This document shows, piece by piece, positions 1 through 8,161 of a DNA stretch of 15,742 nucleotides. The notes below the pieces were generated by a model that saw only the letters and a program-made list of their open reading frames with translations, was not told the origin of the DNA and did no database searches. Origin of the DNA: Thalassiosira profunda (taxonomy: Eukaryota > Bacillariophyta > Thalassiosirophyceae > Thalassiosirales > Thalassiosiraceae); assembly GCA_036939355.1 (NCBI GenBank), contig JALLAP010001415.1:1-15742 (forward strand), written 5' to 3'. Both the position numbers and the translations under genes were made by a program. Every line of letters begins with the position of its first letter. Positions within the stretch are counted from its first letter, which is position 1.

Positions 1-1121
1 AAGTGGCGCCGACGGTCGCGCGCTCCTTTGACTTGCCGTCCGAGGCGTCCGAGGCGGTCGACATCTTCCGTTTCAGCCGATCGTCAAACGAACCCCCCGA
101 ACCCCGTCGCGAGGCGCTGGATTCCCCGGCGCCGGACATCTTGCGGGCCAGCCGGTCGTCGAACCCAGACGATCCACGCCGCGCGCTGGCACCCACTGCT
201 GCACCAGCCGCCCCTCCGCCGGATTGCGACTTGCGCACGATGCGCTGCTCGAAGTCGTCCTTCGTCGTGGAATCCGAGTGCACCACCCCTGGCTTCTTCG
301 CACCAGACACAACCTCCTCTTCGTCGTCGAGGAAGTCGTCGGGATCCACTCTCCCACTTGGACCCTTCCCAAAACTCCCGGCCGACTTCCCCGCCTGCTT
401 CGTCCCCAGATTCTTCTGGCTCTTGGCCCGAACCCGCGCCTCGAACTCCTCCATCCCCACCGGCAACGGGGGCGGCTCTCCCTCCTTGCTCGCCCTGCGC
501 ACTCTTTCCTCCAACACCTGCCTGTTGGTACCAAACAATTGGGCGGGGATGAAGGCCCGCTTCTGCTTCTGCTTCCTCTCTTTGGAGGCCTGGCGTGCGA
601 GGGGGGTGCCAACGAAGTCAGCAGTTGGACTTGCAAAAAAGTAGACACATCATGTGCACACGTACCGCCTTCTCGGCCTCCTCCTCCCGTTTGGAGGCGT
701 CGAGCGAGCTCCGCAGCGAGGAGTCCGCGCTCGCCGCGGGCCGCAATTTGTTGCCCTCCTCGTAGCCGCGCCCCCGCCCGCCGACGCTGTCGATCGTGGA
801 AAAGGCCGCCTCCTTCTTCTTGGGAGATGAGGGGGAAGAGAATTGCTCGATCAGATCCTCGGTCGATCGCTGCCGTTGGGGGGCATTTCGCTCGAAGGTG
901 CGGGAGGATTTGGGCCGGTAGTTCGCCGCCGGGGATTTGGGGACCGCAGCCGCCGCCGCCGCGGCTTTTGCTTTTGCTCCATCGGCCTCCTCGAACTTCC
1001 CGCTCATGATGAGCTGCATCTTTTTGTTTCGCTCGACGGGCGAGACAGATGTATCCTTCATCAGCGATTGAATGGCCCGCCGCTTGCGGAGGGCGGCGTC
1101 CTCCTCGGCGGGGATGTCCAT
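1..1121 (-). CDS. Low-complexity basic diatom protein with four F-[DE]-x-R repeats, 3' end beyond window
   Basis: Partial gene of unknown function. Two exons, 666-1121 and 1-589, join in phase 0 across a GT-AG intron, and the joined frame stays open for 348 residues to the left edge. The start at 1121 is the first ATG in the frame; the frame upstream to 1205 has none. Residues about 13-43 form a charged helix-like segment (AIQSLMKDTSVSP then ERNKKMQLIMSGKF); I recall similar segments in other diatom proteins but have not checked. An alanine tract follows near residue 53. The rest is rich in Lys, Ser, Gly and acidic residues and looks disordered. A ten-residue motif recurs four times near residues 201, 265, 295 and 320 (FEARVRAKSQ, FEQRIVRKSQ, FDDRLARKMS, FDDRLKRKMS). 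No signal peptide, membrane segment or catalytic motif is visible. It diverges from the next gene. The gene model is well supported, the function is not. Confidence 0.8.
590..665 (-). other. 76-bp GT-AG intron of the low-complexity protein gene
   Basis: On the minus strand the donor is GTACGT directly after codon GCG, and the acceptor is CACGCCAG directly before GCC TCC AAA. A CTGAC branch-like sequence lies about 30 bases before the acceptor. Reading through meets a stop after about 15 codons (cysteine then TGA), while removal restores one long frame of uniform composition. The intron is phase 0. Confidence 0.85.
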
Positions 1122-1542
1122 GGTTGAGATTTGCAACGATGCTCTGGCGCGGGGTGCCTTGGCGTACCCTTTCACATGATTGCTCTCAGTTTCTCTTGCT
1201 TTCACTGCCCTTATTTAGGGGGCACGCGATGCCAAACGCCCCCTGTCCCCCCTAAAATGTAGTTTCTACAGAATAATGTAGTGAAGATGGAGATAGGGGG
1301 CAGAGCAGGGTTAATTTAGGGGGGGTACGATCAGTGCGCCCATTTTTCTCGGCCAGGGGCGAGGCAAAGCGCAAAGCAAAGAGGTGCACCGAACACGTTG
1401 CCGTTGTGCACCGGCCCTCTTGCAGCCGCGGACGCCCCCCAGCGCGCCTGACGAGGGAGCTTTCAGCAGTTGCTGTTGCAGCGTCTTGCTGTTTATCGCG
1501 GGTCGGAGTTGTGCGAGCTGCGCGGCACATTTTATTTGCAGG
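1122..1542. promoter_or_regulatory. Divergent spacer with repeated TTTAGGGGG motifs
   Basis: This 421-bp spacer separates two divergent starts and should hold both promoters. TTTAGGGGG occurs at 1214-1222 and extended at 1315-1325, and its reverse complement at 1248-1256; a related TAGGGGG lies at 1294-1300. The palindrome GGTGCACC lies at 1383-1390 and also occurs twice upstream of the DUF6824 gene. No clear TATA box is seen. From 1384 to the ATG at 1543 the downstream frame is open but contains no ATG, so I treat it as 5' untranslated DNA. Confidence 0.5.
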
Positions 1543-2616
1543 ATGTCAGCGTCGGATGCAAAAAGTATGGGTGACGGAGGCTGCGACGAGGAAGACTGCC
1601 CGCTCTGCCTGGAGCCCCTTCCGCCCTTCTGGGATCAGTCTCGCTTTACCGTTTTCCTATGCTGTGACAAAGTGATATGCGGGGACTGTGTAGACAAGAA
1701 GAATGATTACTTGGCGAGAGCGTGCGCCGAAGGGTCTTTCGGTCGGGAAGAGGAACAACTCAGCAATTTCTGCCCATTTTGCCGAACCAAAGTCCCTGAC
1801 GAAGATATCTTTGCAAAAGACATAGAGCATAAATTCGACAGTGGCCGTTTGCCTCTAAGATTGTTCCATGATCTGGGACAATGTTATTTGCAAGGTCGTC
1901 GAGGCATGGACACAAACGTCGAGAAGGGTTTGGAGATACTGATGCTTGGGGCGGAGAAGGGCGATCCATGTTGTCAGTATTCGGTTGGCTACAGATATGA
2001 AAAGGGTGAGGATGGTTTGCGAAAATCCACAACAGAAGCGAAGCGGTGGTATCTCGCCGCTGCTGAACAGGGCCACGCAATTGCCGCATTCAATCTTGCA
2101 GAAATCTTTTGTGACGAGGGGAATGACGCGGAGTACCTGCGGCACCTGCGTGGTTCTGCATCTAAAGGATGTGACGAAGCATGCTGCAATCTGGGCCTAG
2201 CTTACGACAATGGAATGTATGGTCTCCAAAAATGTACTGAAGAAGCAATCCGCGTGGTGACACCAGCCGCGGAGAGAGGGGACGCGGAATGTATGGGATT
2301 GCTGGGAGACATCATGTGCAGTCGCGATGATCAGTGGCATATTGATAGCCCCGATTTCACGAAGGGAGTGCACTGGTTTCGCCGAGCGGCAGAGGCTGGA
2401 GATCAAACCGCCGTCTCGCAATTGAAAGAGCTTGAGGAGTATGCATCTACCGAGTGCTTCGGTTGCGACGAGGAAGCACCGCCAGAGACAGCATTCCTCC
2501 GATGCTCTAGATGCCGCGCGGCTTGGTATTGCAGCAAGGACTGCCAGCGACGGCACTGGAAGGCAGAGGAGGGCGGCCACAAGCAGTGTTGCATCAAATG
2601 GCGTCCGCAGAAATGA
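1543..2616 (+). CDS. RING-like / Sel1-repeat / MYND-finger protein, copy 1
   Basis: A single-exon protein of 357 residues, probably an intracellular protein-interaction scaffold. An N-terminal all-cysteine RING-like finger uses C19, C22, C40, C41, C46, C49, C77 and C80; the usual RING histidine is absent. About five Sel1 repeats follow (residues about 107-295), with hallmark pieces such as LGAEKGD and AAAEQGHA. The C-terminal MYND zinc finger is complete (C305, C308, C321, C324, C330, C334, H346, C350; YCSKDCQRRHW). RING fingers often act in ubiquitin transfer and MYND fingers bind proline-rich peptides; either role here is inference. The start at 1543 is the only ATG before the finger and matches the N-terminal length of the three paralogues in this window. 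No signal peptide is seen. The 3' flank carries echoes of the MYND-coding end. Confidence 0.92.
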   Translation: MSASDAKSMGDGGCDEEDCPLCLEPLPPFWDQSRFTVFLCCDKVICGDCVDKKNDYLARACAEGSFGREEEQLSNFCPFCRTKVPDEDIFAKDIEHKFDSGRLPLRLFHDLGQCYLQGRRGMDTNVEKGLEILMLGAEKGDPCCQYSVGYRYEKGEDGLRKSTTEAKRWYLAAAEQGHAIAAFNLAEIFCDEGNDAEYLRHLRGSASKGCDEACCNLGLAYDNGMYGLQKCTEEAIRVVTPAAERGDAECMGLLGDIMCSRDDQWHIDSPDFTKGVHWFRRAAEAGDQTAVSQLKELEEYASTECFGCDEEAPPETAFLRCSRCRAAWYCSKDCQRRHWKAEEGGHKQCCIKWRPQK

Positions 2617-2947
2617 AGGCGGAGGGGGGGGCACAAGCAGTTTGCACCAGGTGGAAATGGTGGAGATGCGTGTAAAGATCAATTTTGCATCAAATCGGGA
2701 CTACAAATGATATCTTGAGCGGATGAATGCATTAGACCGACGGAAGTAGGGTAATTGCAGAGCAATGCAAAGGAAGAAGCAACCAAAACTACTCTACCAG
2801 GCGTTTGCCTCAACTGCTATTTGATGTAGGTACCCGCTGCCTGATTCTGTTCTCTGCCTTGGGCCCTCTTGGGCCTTGGAGTTGGTGAGAAGAGAGGTCG
2901 TCGACAGAAAATGTGATGCTTCAGATTTGAGACGACCGAGAGCAACC

Positions 2948-3019
2948 TCGAACTATACCAAAGTTCGAAGACTACGCTAGCCAGCGTATGGGAGAAGTGA
3001 TTACAGTGTAGACTGTAAT
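2948..3019. repeat. Two neighbouring short inverted repeats
   Basis: TCGAACT at 2948-2954 pairs perfectly with AGTTCGA at 2962-2968 around a 7-base loop. ATTACAGT at 3000-3007 pairs perfectly with ACTGTAAT at 3012-3019 around the loop GTAG. They lie about 330-400 bp after the stop of copy 1 and about 710 bp before the next ATG. They could be protein-binding dyads or RNA hairpins, or chance. Confidence 0.45.
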
Positions 3020-3609
3020 ATTAAATTGAGAGTAGAAACAAACAGCCGGTCCATGTAGGTGATTCCCCAAGCTGAAGCTTCTCAGCGATCGGGGCTGGTG
3101 TCCGAAGTAGAACAGCCCTTCCAACTGAACACTGAAGGGTGCGCCTCAATTGATTTTTCCACGCAACCCTCTTAAGATAAATCGATTTTGTATCGAGGCC
3201 TCCAGTGTGTCCCTTTGACACGACTGTCGCTTCACGCACGATCACAGTTGCCCCCGCCACAACTCCGTCACATTCACACTTCTTTCCCAGGCCAGGCGAG
3301 CCCAACCGCCCTCCTAAACAAGCAGCCCGGCGCCTCATCTCCGCCCCTGCCAAATTCGTCGATCGTGCAAGGAGTATCAGCTCGAGGTTCAGCCCTCTTG
3401 GTTCGTCCACACCTCACTTTCATCGGCAGAGTGGAGAGCTCTTGCATCGATTGCTTGCCCAAGAAGCCACCCAAGAAGGATCCTTCTTCACCTTCACCGC
3501 CGTCCACGATCGCCCTCGGAGTGCTCTCGATTGGCCATTATTCAACGGAGTAGCTCGAAGGGGAGAACTGCCCCCGCCCCGCTCGATTTGCAATTCGCCA
3601 TTGGCATAC

Positions 3610-3644
3610 ATCGGTGCACCCCGCTTCATAGATCGGTGCACCCC
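3610..3644. promoter_or_regulatory. Pair of 13-bp direct repeats with palindromic core GGTGCACC
   Basis: ATCGGTGCACCCC occurs exactly at 3610-3622 and again at 3632-3644. The period is 22 bp, about two helical turns, so both copies face the same side of the DNA. The core GGTGCACC is a perfect palindrome, as expected for a dimeric regulator. The pair ends 86 bp before the ATG of the DUF6824 gene. The regulator is unknown. Confidence 0.5.
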
Positions 3645-3730
3645 AGCGGAATCGCCAGGATACCTCCTTGCCAGCCACGAGGCTAGAACATACAATACTG
3701 CCCTTCGGCGCTGCCATCAAGACGGACGCC

Positions 3731-6236
3731 ATGTCGACCGGCAGCCCGCCCCTAACGACCTCCGCCGCCGAGGACGCGGCCCAACCCAACAACCCCAACG
3801 TTCCCCCCAAGCCGTCCGTCCCCCCCGGCCACACCGGCCCCGTCCGCACGCCCCACCCCCACGACGTCCTCTCCGGCCGCGGCGGCCGCATCAACTCCCA
3901 CCCGGGCAACGTCCGCTTCCGCGAGAAGGTCGACGCCCACAAGCGCGAGTACCTCGATCCCCGGACCAAGAAGGCCGCCAAGGCCCGCATCGCCGCGCGG
4001 ATCGTGCAGCAGATCCGGGCGCTGGAGCCCCCCGGGCGGTTTCTGAAGGAGGATCCCCACACCGGACTGTGGGTGGAGATTGGGGACGAACGGGCGTGGA
4101 AGAAGGCGGGGCAGGCGTTGCGGGAGAGCGCGCCGGAGATACGGGCGGAAAGGCAGGCCCAGCTGCAGTTGTTGGCGAGCGGGGCGAGCTTGGGGCAGGT
4201 GGAGGGAGCGCTCGCCCACAGCAGCAGCAGAGGGGGGAGGAAGAAGGCGGCCGATCCCCCGGGACCGCGGCACCGGCCCAATCCCCCGGAGCGGGAGGGG
4301 CTGGCCCGGAATTTCGGGGAGGCTGAATTGGATCCCCAGCTGGTGGACAGCGATCCGGAACTCTTGAGGATGCGCCAGGAATACTACGCCATGCAGCGGA
4401 TGCAGCAGGAGCAGCAGCGGCGGATGCTGCAGTACCAAGAACAGCTGCAGAATNTACTACGCCATGCAGCGGATGCAGCAGGAGCAGCAGCGGCGGATGC
4501 TGCAGTACCAAGAACAGCTGCAGAATTCGCAGGGCTCCACCGGAGGGGGCGTCAATTCCACCCTCGACGGGCCGTTCAGCGACAGCTACGAGCGGAACAT
4601 TTACGATGAGTACAACCAGATGCAGCGGAACGTGCAGATGGGCGGGGGTAATCGAGGACAGGCGCAGCCGGACCTCCAGCAGAGCGGCAACAGCAACAAC
4701 ATGCGGTCCGAGTCGAGCTTGCTGGCGTCCGAAATCATGAACGAGGGATTGCTCCCCGTGGACGCCGGGTTCGTGATTCCGGCCTTGAGGAATGACGGGT
4801 CGCAGCAGCCCCAACTTAGCCCCCAGGAGATGGAGCAGATGCGGCGGTACCAGCAGCGGATGCAGCAGCAGCAGGCCCAGCCAACCCCCCAGGCCTACCA
4901 CCAGCAGCAGCAGGGCCTGGCGGCCCAGGAGGTGTTCGGCGGCAACCCCTTCCACAGCTGCGACAAGTCCGTCTCGACGATGGCCAGCTTCGACATCCAC
5001 AGCATGGACATGTCGTCGATGGGAGGCTTCAGCTGGAACCAGTCGGGGATGATGACCAACCCCCACAACGCCAGCTACAACCAGTCCATGATCAGCACGG
5101 GGAGCGCCAACGCGAGCCAAGGGCGGTACGGCACCACCTTCGCTAGTTCGCCCCCGAGCAAGAGCAAGAAGAAGGCTTCCGCGGGCGGCATGTCGGCCCT
5201 GGAACGGAAGCTGGAGAAGGTCAACGAGGCCCACCGGCAGCAGAAGCAGCGGCAGGCGATGGTGCTGCTGGCGCAGCAGCAGGCCCTTCTGACGGGAGGG
5301 GGCGACGCGAACGTCTCCGTGCCGACCGCCCAGGGCCCCAAGGAGGGCAGCAAGTCCTACAAGGACCACATGCAGAGCCAGAATTCCTTCGGATTCGAGG
5401 CCATCGAGGAGGACGACATCACCCACTCGAGCTACAAGATGTCCCACCTCGGATTGAGCGAGATGGACATGACCTTCGCGTCCGAGAAGGACCTCCTGAG
5501 CGTCCGGTCCAAGTCGGCGCCCAAGTCGCGCGCGACGGAGCTCGAACGGACAGAGACGGCCAACCGCCGCGCGAGCAACGACGGGACCCAGCGCCACAAA
5601 TCCGACATTGGCGCGGACGCCCCGGCACCGGAAGGAGTCTCGGCCGCCGACGTCTTCGGATCGCACTCGAGCGGCTCCCACTCCTCGGAACACCGGAACC
5701 GCCGCCGCATGAACATGAGCATGGAGGACTTCAACGAGAGCTTCAAGTCGATGGACGTGAGCGAGGATCGGCGTTCTAGGGGGAAGAAGAAGGCGGACCC
5801 GGACGGGGCGGCGGGCGGGGGACGGTACGGCGGCGGCGGCGGGAACAGAGGACGGAGGGATCCCGGGGGGCGCGGGGGATTGCAGACCATCCCCTCCGCC
5901 CGCACGGTCGGGGCGTCGAACCAGGCCAATGCAAGCGGGATGGGGGAACGGCGCAAGTCGAGCGAGTCCCTCTCGGACCCCGACCTGCTCCACCACGCCC
6001 TGGCGTCGGCCGACTTTGAGAAGTCGACCGATTTCGGCGTGTCGCTCAATTCCCTCAAGTCGTTCCAATCGACGGGCACCGAGGGGAGCAGCTGGATCAA
6101 CCAGTACAATTCCATGGAGAACGTGCACGCGGGACGGAGCGCGTGGGAGGACGAGGAGGAGGAGAGCCACGGGAACAGCATCGCGAGCGAGATTAGCGCG
6201 CCGAGGATGATCACGGCCACGGGCGGCGGGGATTAG
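3731..6236 (+). CDS. DUF6824-domain putative DNA-binding regulator, interrupted by a contig join
   Basis: Very likely one protein of 810 residues. The frame breaks only at the N at 4454, where the two contig ends repeat the same 72 bases; counting that stretch once restores the frame. Residues about 44-135 match the diatom DUF6824 domain: DVLSGRGG, then SHPGNVRFR, a Lys/Arg-rich helix, GRFLKED, and W-x-EIGDERAWKKAGQALRE. The domain is often called in suspected diatom transcription factors; its function is unproven as far as I know. A Gln/Met-rich, coiled-coil-like region follows (about 217-400), then Ser-rich acidic segments (IEEDDITHSSYKMSHLGLSE; MSMEDFNESFKSMDVS), an RGG/Gly-rich patch (about 668-692) and a conserved-looking tail (SDPDLLHHALASADFEKS). 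The start ATG is in a GACGCCATG context. A nuclear location is inferred. Its end faces the next gene. Confidence 0.88.
4382..4526. repeat. Assembly join: 72-base contig overlap duplicated around one N
   Basis: Bases 4382-4453 and 4455-4526 are identical over all 72 positions and are separated by the single N at 4454. The extra 73 bases shift the frame of the DUF6824 gene; without them both halves read as one protein. This is an unmerged contig overlap and not a biological tandem repeat. Confidence 0.93.
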
Positions 6237-6353
6237 ATGAGGTGGGTGGTGTGATGTGGGGGGTCTTTGGGTTGGGGGGATGCGAGAAATGAGGGGCAAA
6301 GAGCAAACTACTGTGTAACTAGAGAGCGAGAAATATCCTTCGGCGCATGATAC
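6237..6353. other. Convergent 117-bp spacer
   Basis: This short spacer lies between the stop codons of the DUF6824 gene and the proteasome-like gene. It must hold both 3' ends. I see no clear polyadenylation signal or hairpin. Confidence 0.4.
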
Positions 6354-7647
6354 CTACTCTGCATTATTATATGCTCCTGTTGAACTCATCAATTGGGCAA
6401 CATCCCTATCCGCGAGGCGAAACGTCCCTCTCCTGGACGAGGCAATCACCACTTCCATTTGAGGGAGCGTTTGTTTTCTTTCGTTCGACTTCTCCACTTC
6501 TGTCGACGACGATGTGATTGGATTTCCCCTTCCCTTCCACTCTTCGACGAGAGATGAAATGACGGCCCGGAGCACTTGGCTTAGGAATGCCGTTTCTGTT
6601 TCCGTGGCTGCATTGTCAGCATATAACTCGCTCAACCGCGCATCCACGAGTGTCTTTATGTGGCTCTGGGCTTTGACCGATCCTCCCGAGACCACCACCC
6701 GGTGCCGTTTCGTTTCCCCATCCTCCAGAGCAGATATTTGGCTCGTCAGCCCTCCATTGGGATGCGTTTCGGACATGGCCACGCGTCCCGAGCGCGTTCC
6801 GCAAGGATCCACCCCGGCCAGCAGCAGCGAAGCGCCGAAGGGCCGCAATCCGCCCCCGAACGCGTGCTTCTGGCACTCGTCGGCGATGGCGCGGGAGAGG
6901 CGGAGCGCCGTTTCCGACGGCGGGCTTGCCATCGATTGNCTTCTGGCACTCGTCGGCGATGGCGCGGGAGAGGCGGAGCGCCGTTTCCGACGGCCGGCTT
7001 GCCATCGATCGAGATTGTGCGCCGCTTGGGGGGATTGCGTTTCCGGCCGACGCTCCCCCGCCCTCGTCGTCGATTGCATGGACCCCCACCGGGCTCGCGC
7101 CCAACCGATGCCAGCCGAACGCCCGCTGCTCCTCGTCTAGCTGCGCATGCACGATCTGGAGCAGCGACGTGGCGTCCGACAGCATCCCCGAGAGCCCCAC
7201 GAGGATGGAGGATGGCCCATCACGATGGGAGGCGGAGAGGGGCACCTCGACGATTCGGAATTGCGTCCGCTGATGGGCGTCTCGCAGCGAGGAGTCCACT
7301 TCCGCTCGGTCCGCATCCGCTTGCAACTCCGACCCCCCATCCTTCCTTGTTGCAACTATAGCATCCGAGGAAGGCGCCGGCGGAGCGGACACCGTGGCCA
7401 TCACCAGCGCCGCCTCCCCGCCCTCGCCGGGCAACGCGCACCCCACCGCCGCGATCGGATTGCCGTCGCCTCTCAAGCATGCATTGGTGGCGTATTCGAC
7501 CTGGAGGAGCCGCCCGTCGGGGGCGTACTGCGGGGTGGTCAGGTCGTAGTCGTAGGCGGCGTAGCGGCTGCCGGGGCCGAAGCCGCTGGAAGAGACGGCG
7601 GGCAGGGCCGCGAAGAGGCAGATGATGATGTGTTTGGTCGGTGCCAT
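6354..7647 (-). CDS. Divergent proteasome alpha-like protein with predicted signal peptide, interrupted by a contig join
   Basis: When the duplicated 72 bases around the N at 6939 are counted once, this reads as one 406-residue protein. Residues 29-53 carry the proteasome alpha N-terminal signature (YDYDLTT, then APDGRLLQVEYA). GLSGMLSDA near 151 fits the GL-x-x-DA segment of alpha subunits, and FGGGLRPFGASLLLAG near 239-254 fits their RPFG core. Alpha subunits form the outer rings of the 20S proteasome and are non-catalytic. Odd features: residues 1-20 look like a signal peptide (hydrophobic IIICLFAALPAV, cleavage near AVS), directly ahead of the alpha signature, and insertions near 104-130, 181-215, 281-292 and 350-370 make it far longer than the usual 230-260. 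The start is the first ATG in frame. The family call is firm, the subunit type is not. Secretory or periplastid targeting is inference. Confidence 0.82.
6867..7011. repeat. Assembly join: 72-base near-identical overlap around one N
   Basis: Bases 6867-6938 and 6940-7011 match at 70 of 72 positions across the N at 6939. The two differences change codons of the proteasome-like protein (Arg/Gln at residue 213, Arg/Pro at residue 218). The overlap length equals that of the other join in this window. The copies are unmerged contig ends, possibly from two alleles or with end-of-read errors. Confidence 0.9.
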
Positions 7648-8161
7648 TCTGATGCTGATGTTGATGTGTACAAAGAAAAATGAGGCAACCAAACCACCGC
7701 TACCGCTGCAGCAGATCCGCTGCTGTCCTTCCACCGACTCGTTCTATTGCGGCTGGCGGCAACCGCGTTGATGTGCAGTGTCCTGCCCGGGCCTGGAGAT
7801 CTCTCGCCAGTGGCCCCGCAGCCAGAGGCCCAGGGGGGCGAGGCCGAGGGGCCGCCCGGCCGCCGGAATTGAATTCCTATTGTATAAAAAGTACATAGGA
7901 ATAAATATTAACTTTGGAGGGAAGAAGGGAGCAGAAAAGTTTCTCCCGTCCGTCCCGTCGAGCTTGCTACCTATGTTCTTGCTCTGGACCCCACTGCCTC
8001 TCACTCCTTCGGCCTCGGGCGACGAAGCGACGCTCTTCATAGCCCACCGTGCTTGCCGAGGCGGCGCGGGGACGGCGGTGGGTCGTCATCTTGAGCTGAG
8101 GCGCCCCGCGAGTCGCTGGGATACCCATCACATAATCCGCGTTGCAAGATACCGCACAATA
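7648..8161. promoter_or_regulatory. Divergent promoter region with TATA box
   Basis: This 514-bp spacer separates the divergent starts of the proteasome-like gene and copy 2. An AT-rich island near 7868-7913 in GC-rich surroundings holds TATAAAA at 7883-7889, which faces copy 2. The downstream frame is open from 7778 and has an in-frame ATG at 7973 that would add 63 residues to copy 2; paralogues argue against using it. The bases just before the copy 2 ATG (TGCAAGATACCG) recur before copy 4. Confidence 0.55.
7873..7902. repeat. Inverted repeat enclosing a TATA box
   Basis: ATTCCTATTGTA (7873-7884) pairs with TACATAGGAAT (7892-7902), giving eleven pairs with one bulged T. The TATAAAA at 7883-7889 starts at the stem edge and fills the 7-base loop. 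It lies about 280 bp before the copy 2 ATG. Confidence 0.5.

Larger units (their letters stand above)
2617..3730. other. Noncoding spacer of 1.1 kb between copy 1 and the DUF6824 gene
   Basis: No gene is supported here. The first 85 bases hold two degraded echoes of the MYND-coding 3' end (2632-2653 and 2678-2700). Two short inverted repeats follow at 2948-2968 and 3000-3019. The last 500 bases should contain the promoter and 5' untranslated region of the DUF6824 gene, including paired GGTGCACC sites. Frames open here lack the residue bias of a real protein. Confidence 0.55.

Noticed and set aside
73..1009. Other long frames over the left-edge gene on both strands
   Set aside because: They conflict with the spliced minus-strand gene, which explains the region with good splice sites and uniform composition.
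1214..1325. Interstitial telomere repeat (TTTAGGG or TTAGGG)
   Set aside because: The copies are isolated with five or more Gs and are not in tandem array.
2940..3020. Possible tRNA or small RNA gene suggested by AGTTCGA and nearby hairpins
   Set aside because: No cloverleaf with acceptor, anticodon and T arms at proper spacing could be drawn.
3205..4326. Plus-strand frame over the spacer and the start of the DUF6824 gene
   Set aside because: Its sequence becomes Arg/Pro/Gly-rich shadow of the real frame from 3731 on, and it has no domain.
4382..4526. Biological tandem duplication of a Gln-rich segment
   Set aside because: The copies meet at an N, break the frame, and a second join in the window shows the same 72-base length.
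3891..6299. Open frame of about 800 residues antisense to the DUF6824 gene
   Set aside because: It mirrors a GC-rich gene on the other strand, has His/Leu/Arg-rich composition typical of such shadows, and crosses the N. The sense strand has a recognisable domain.
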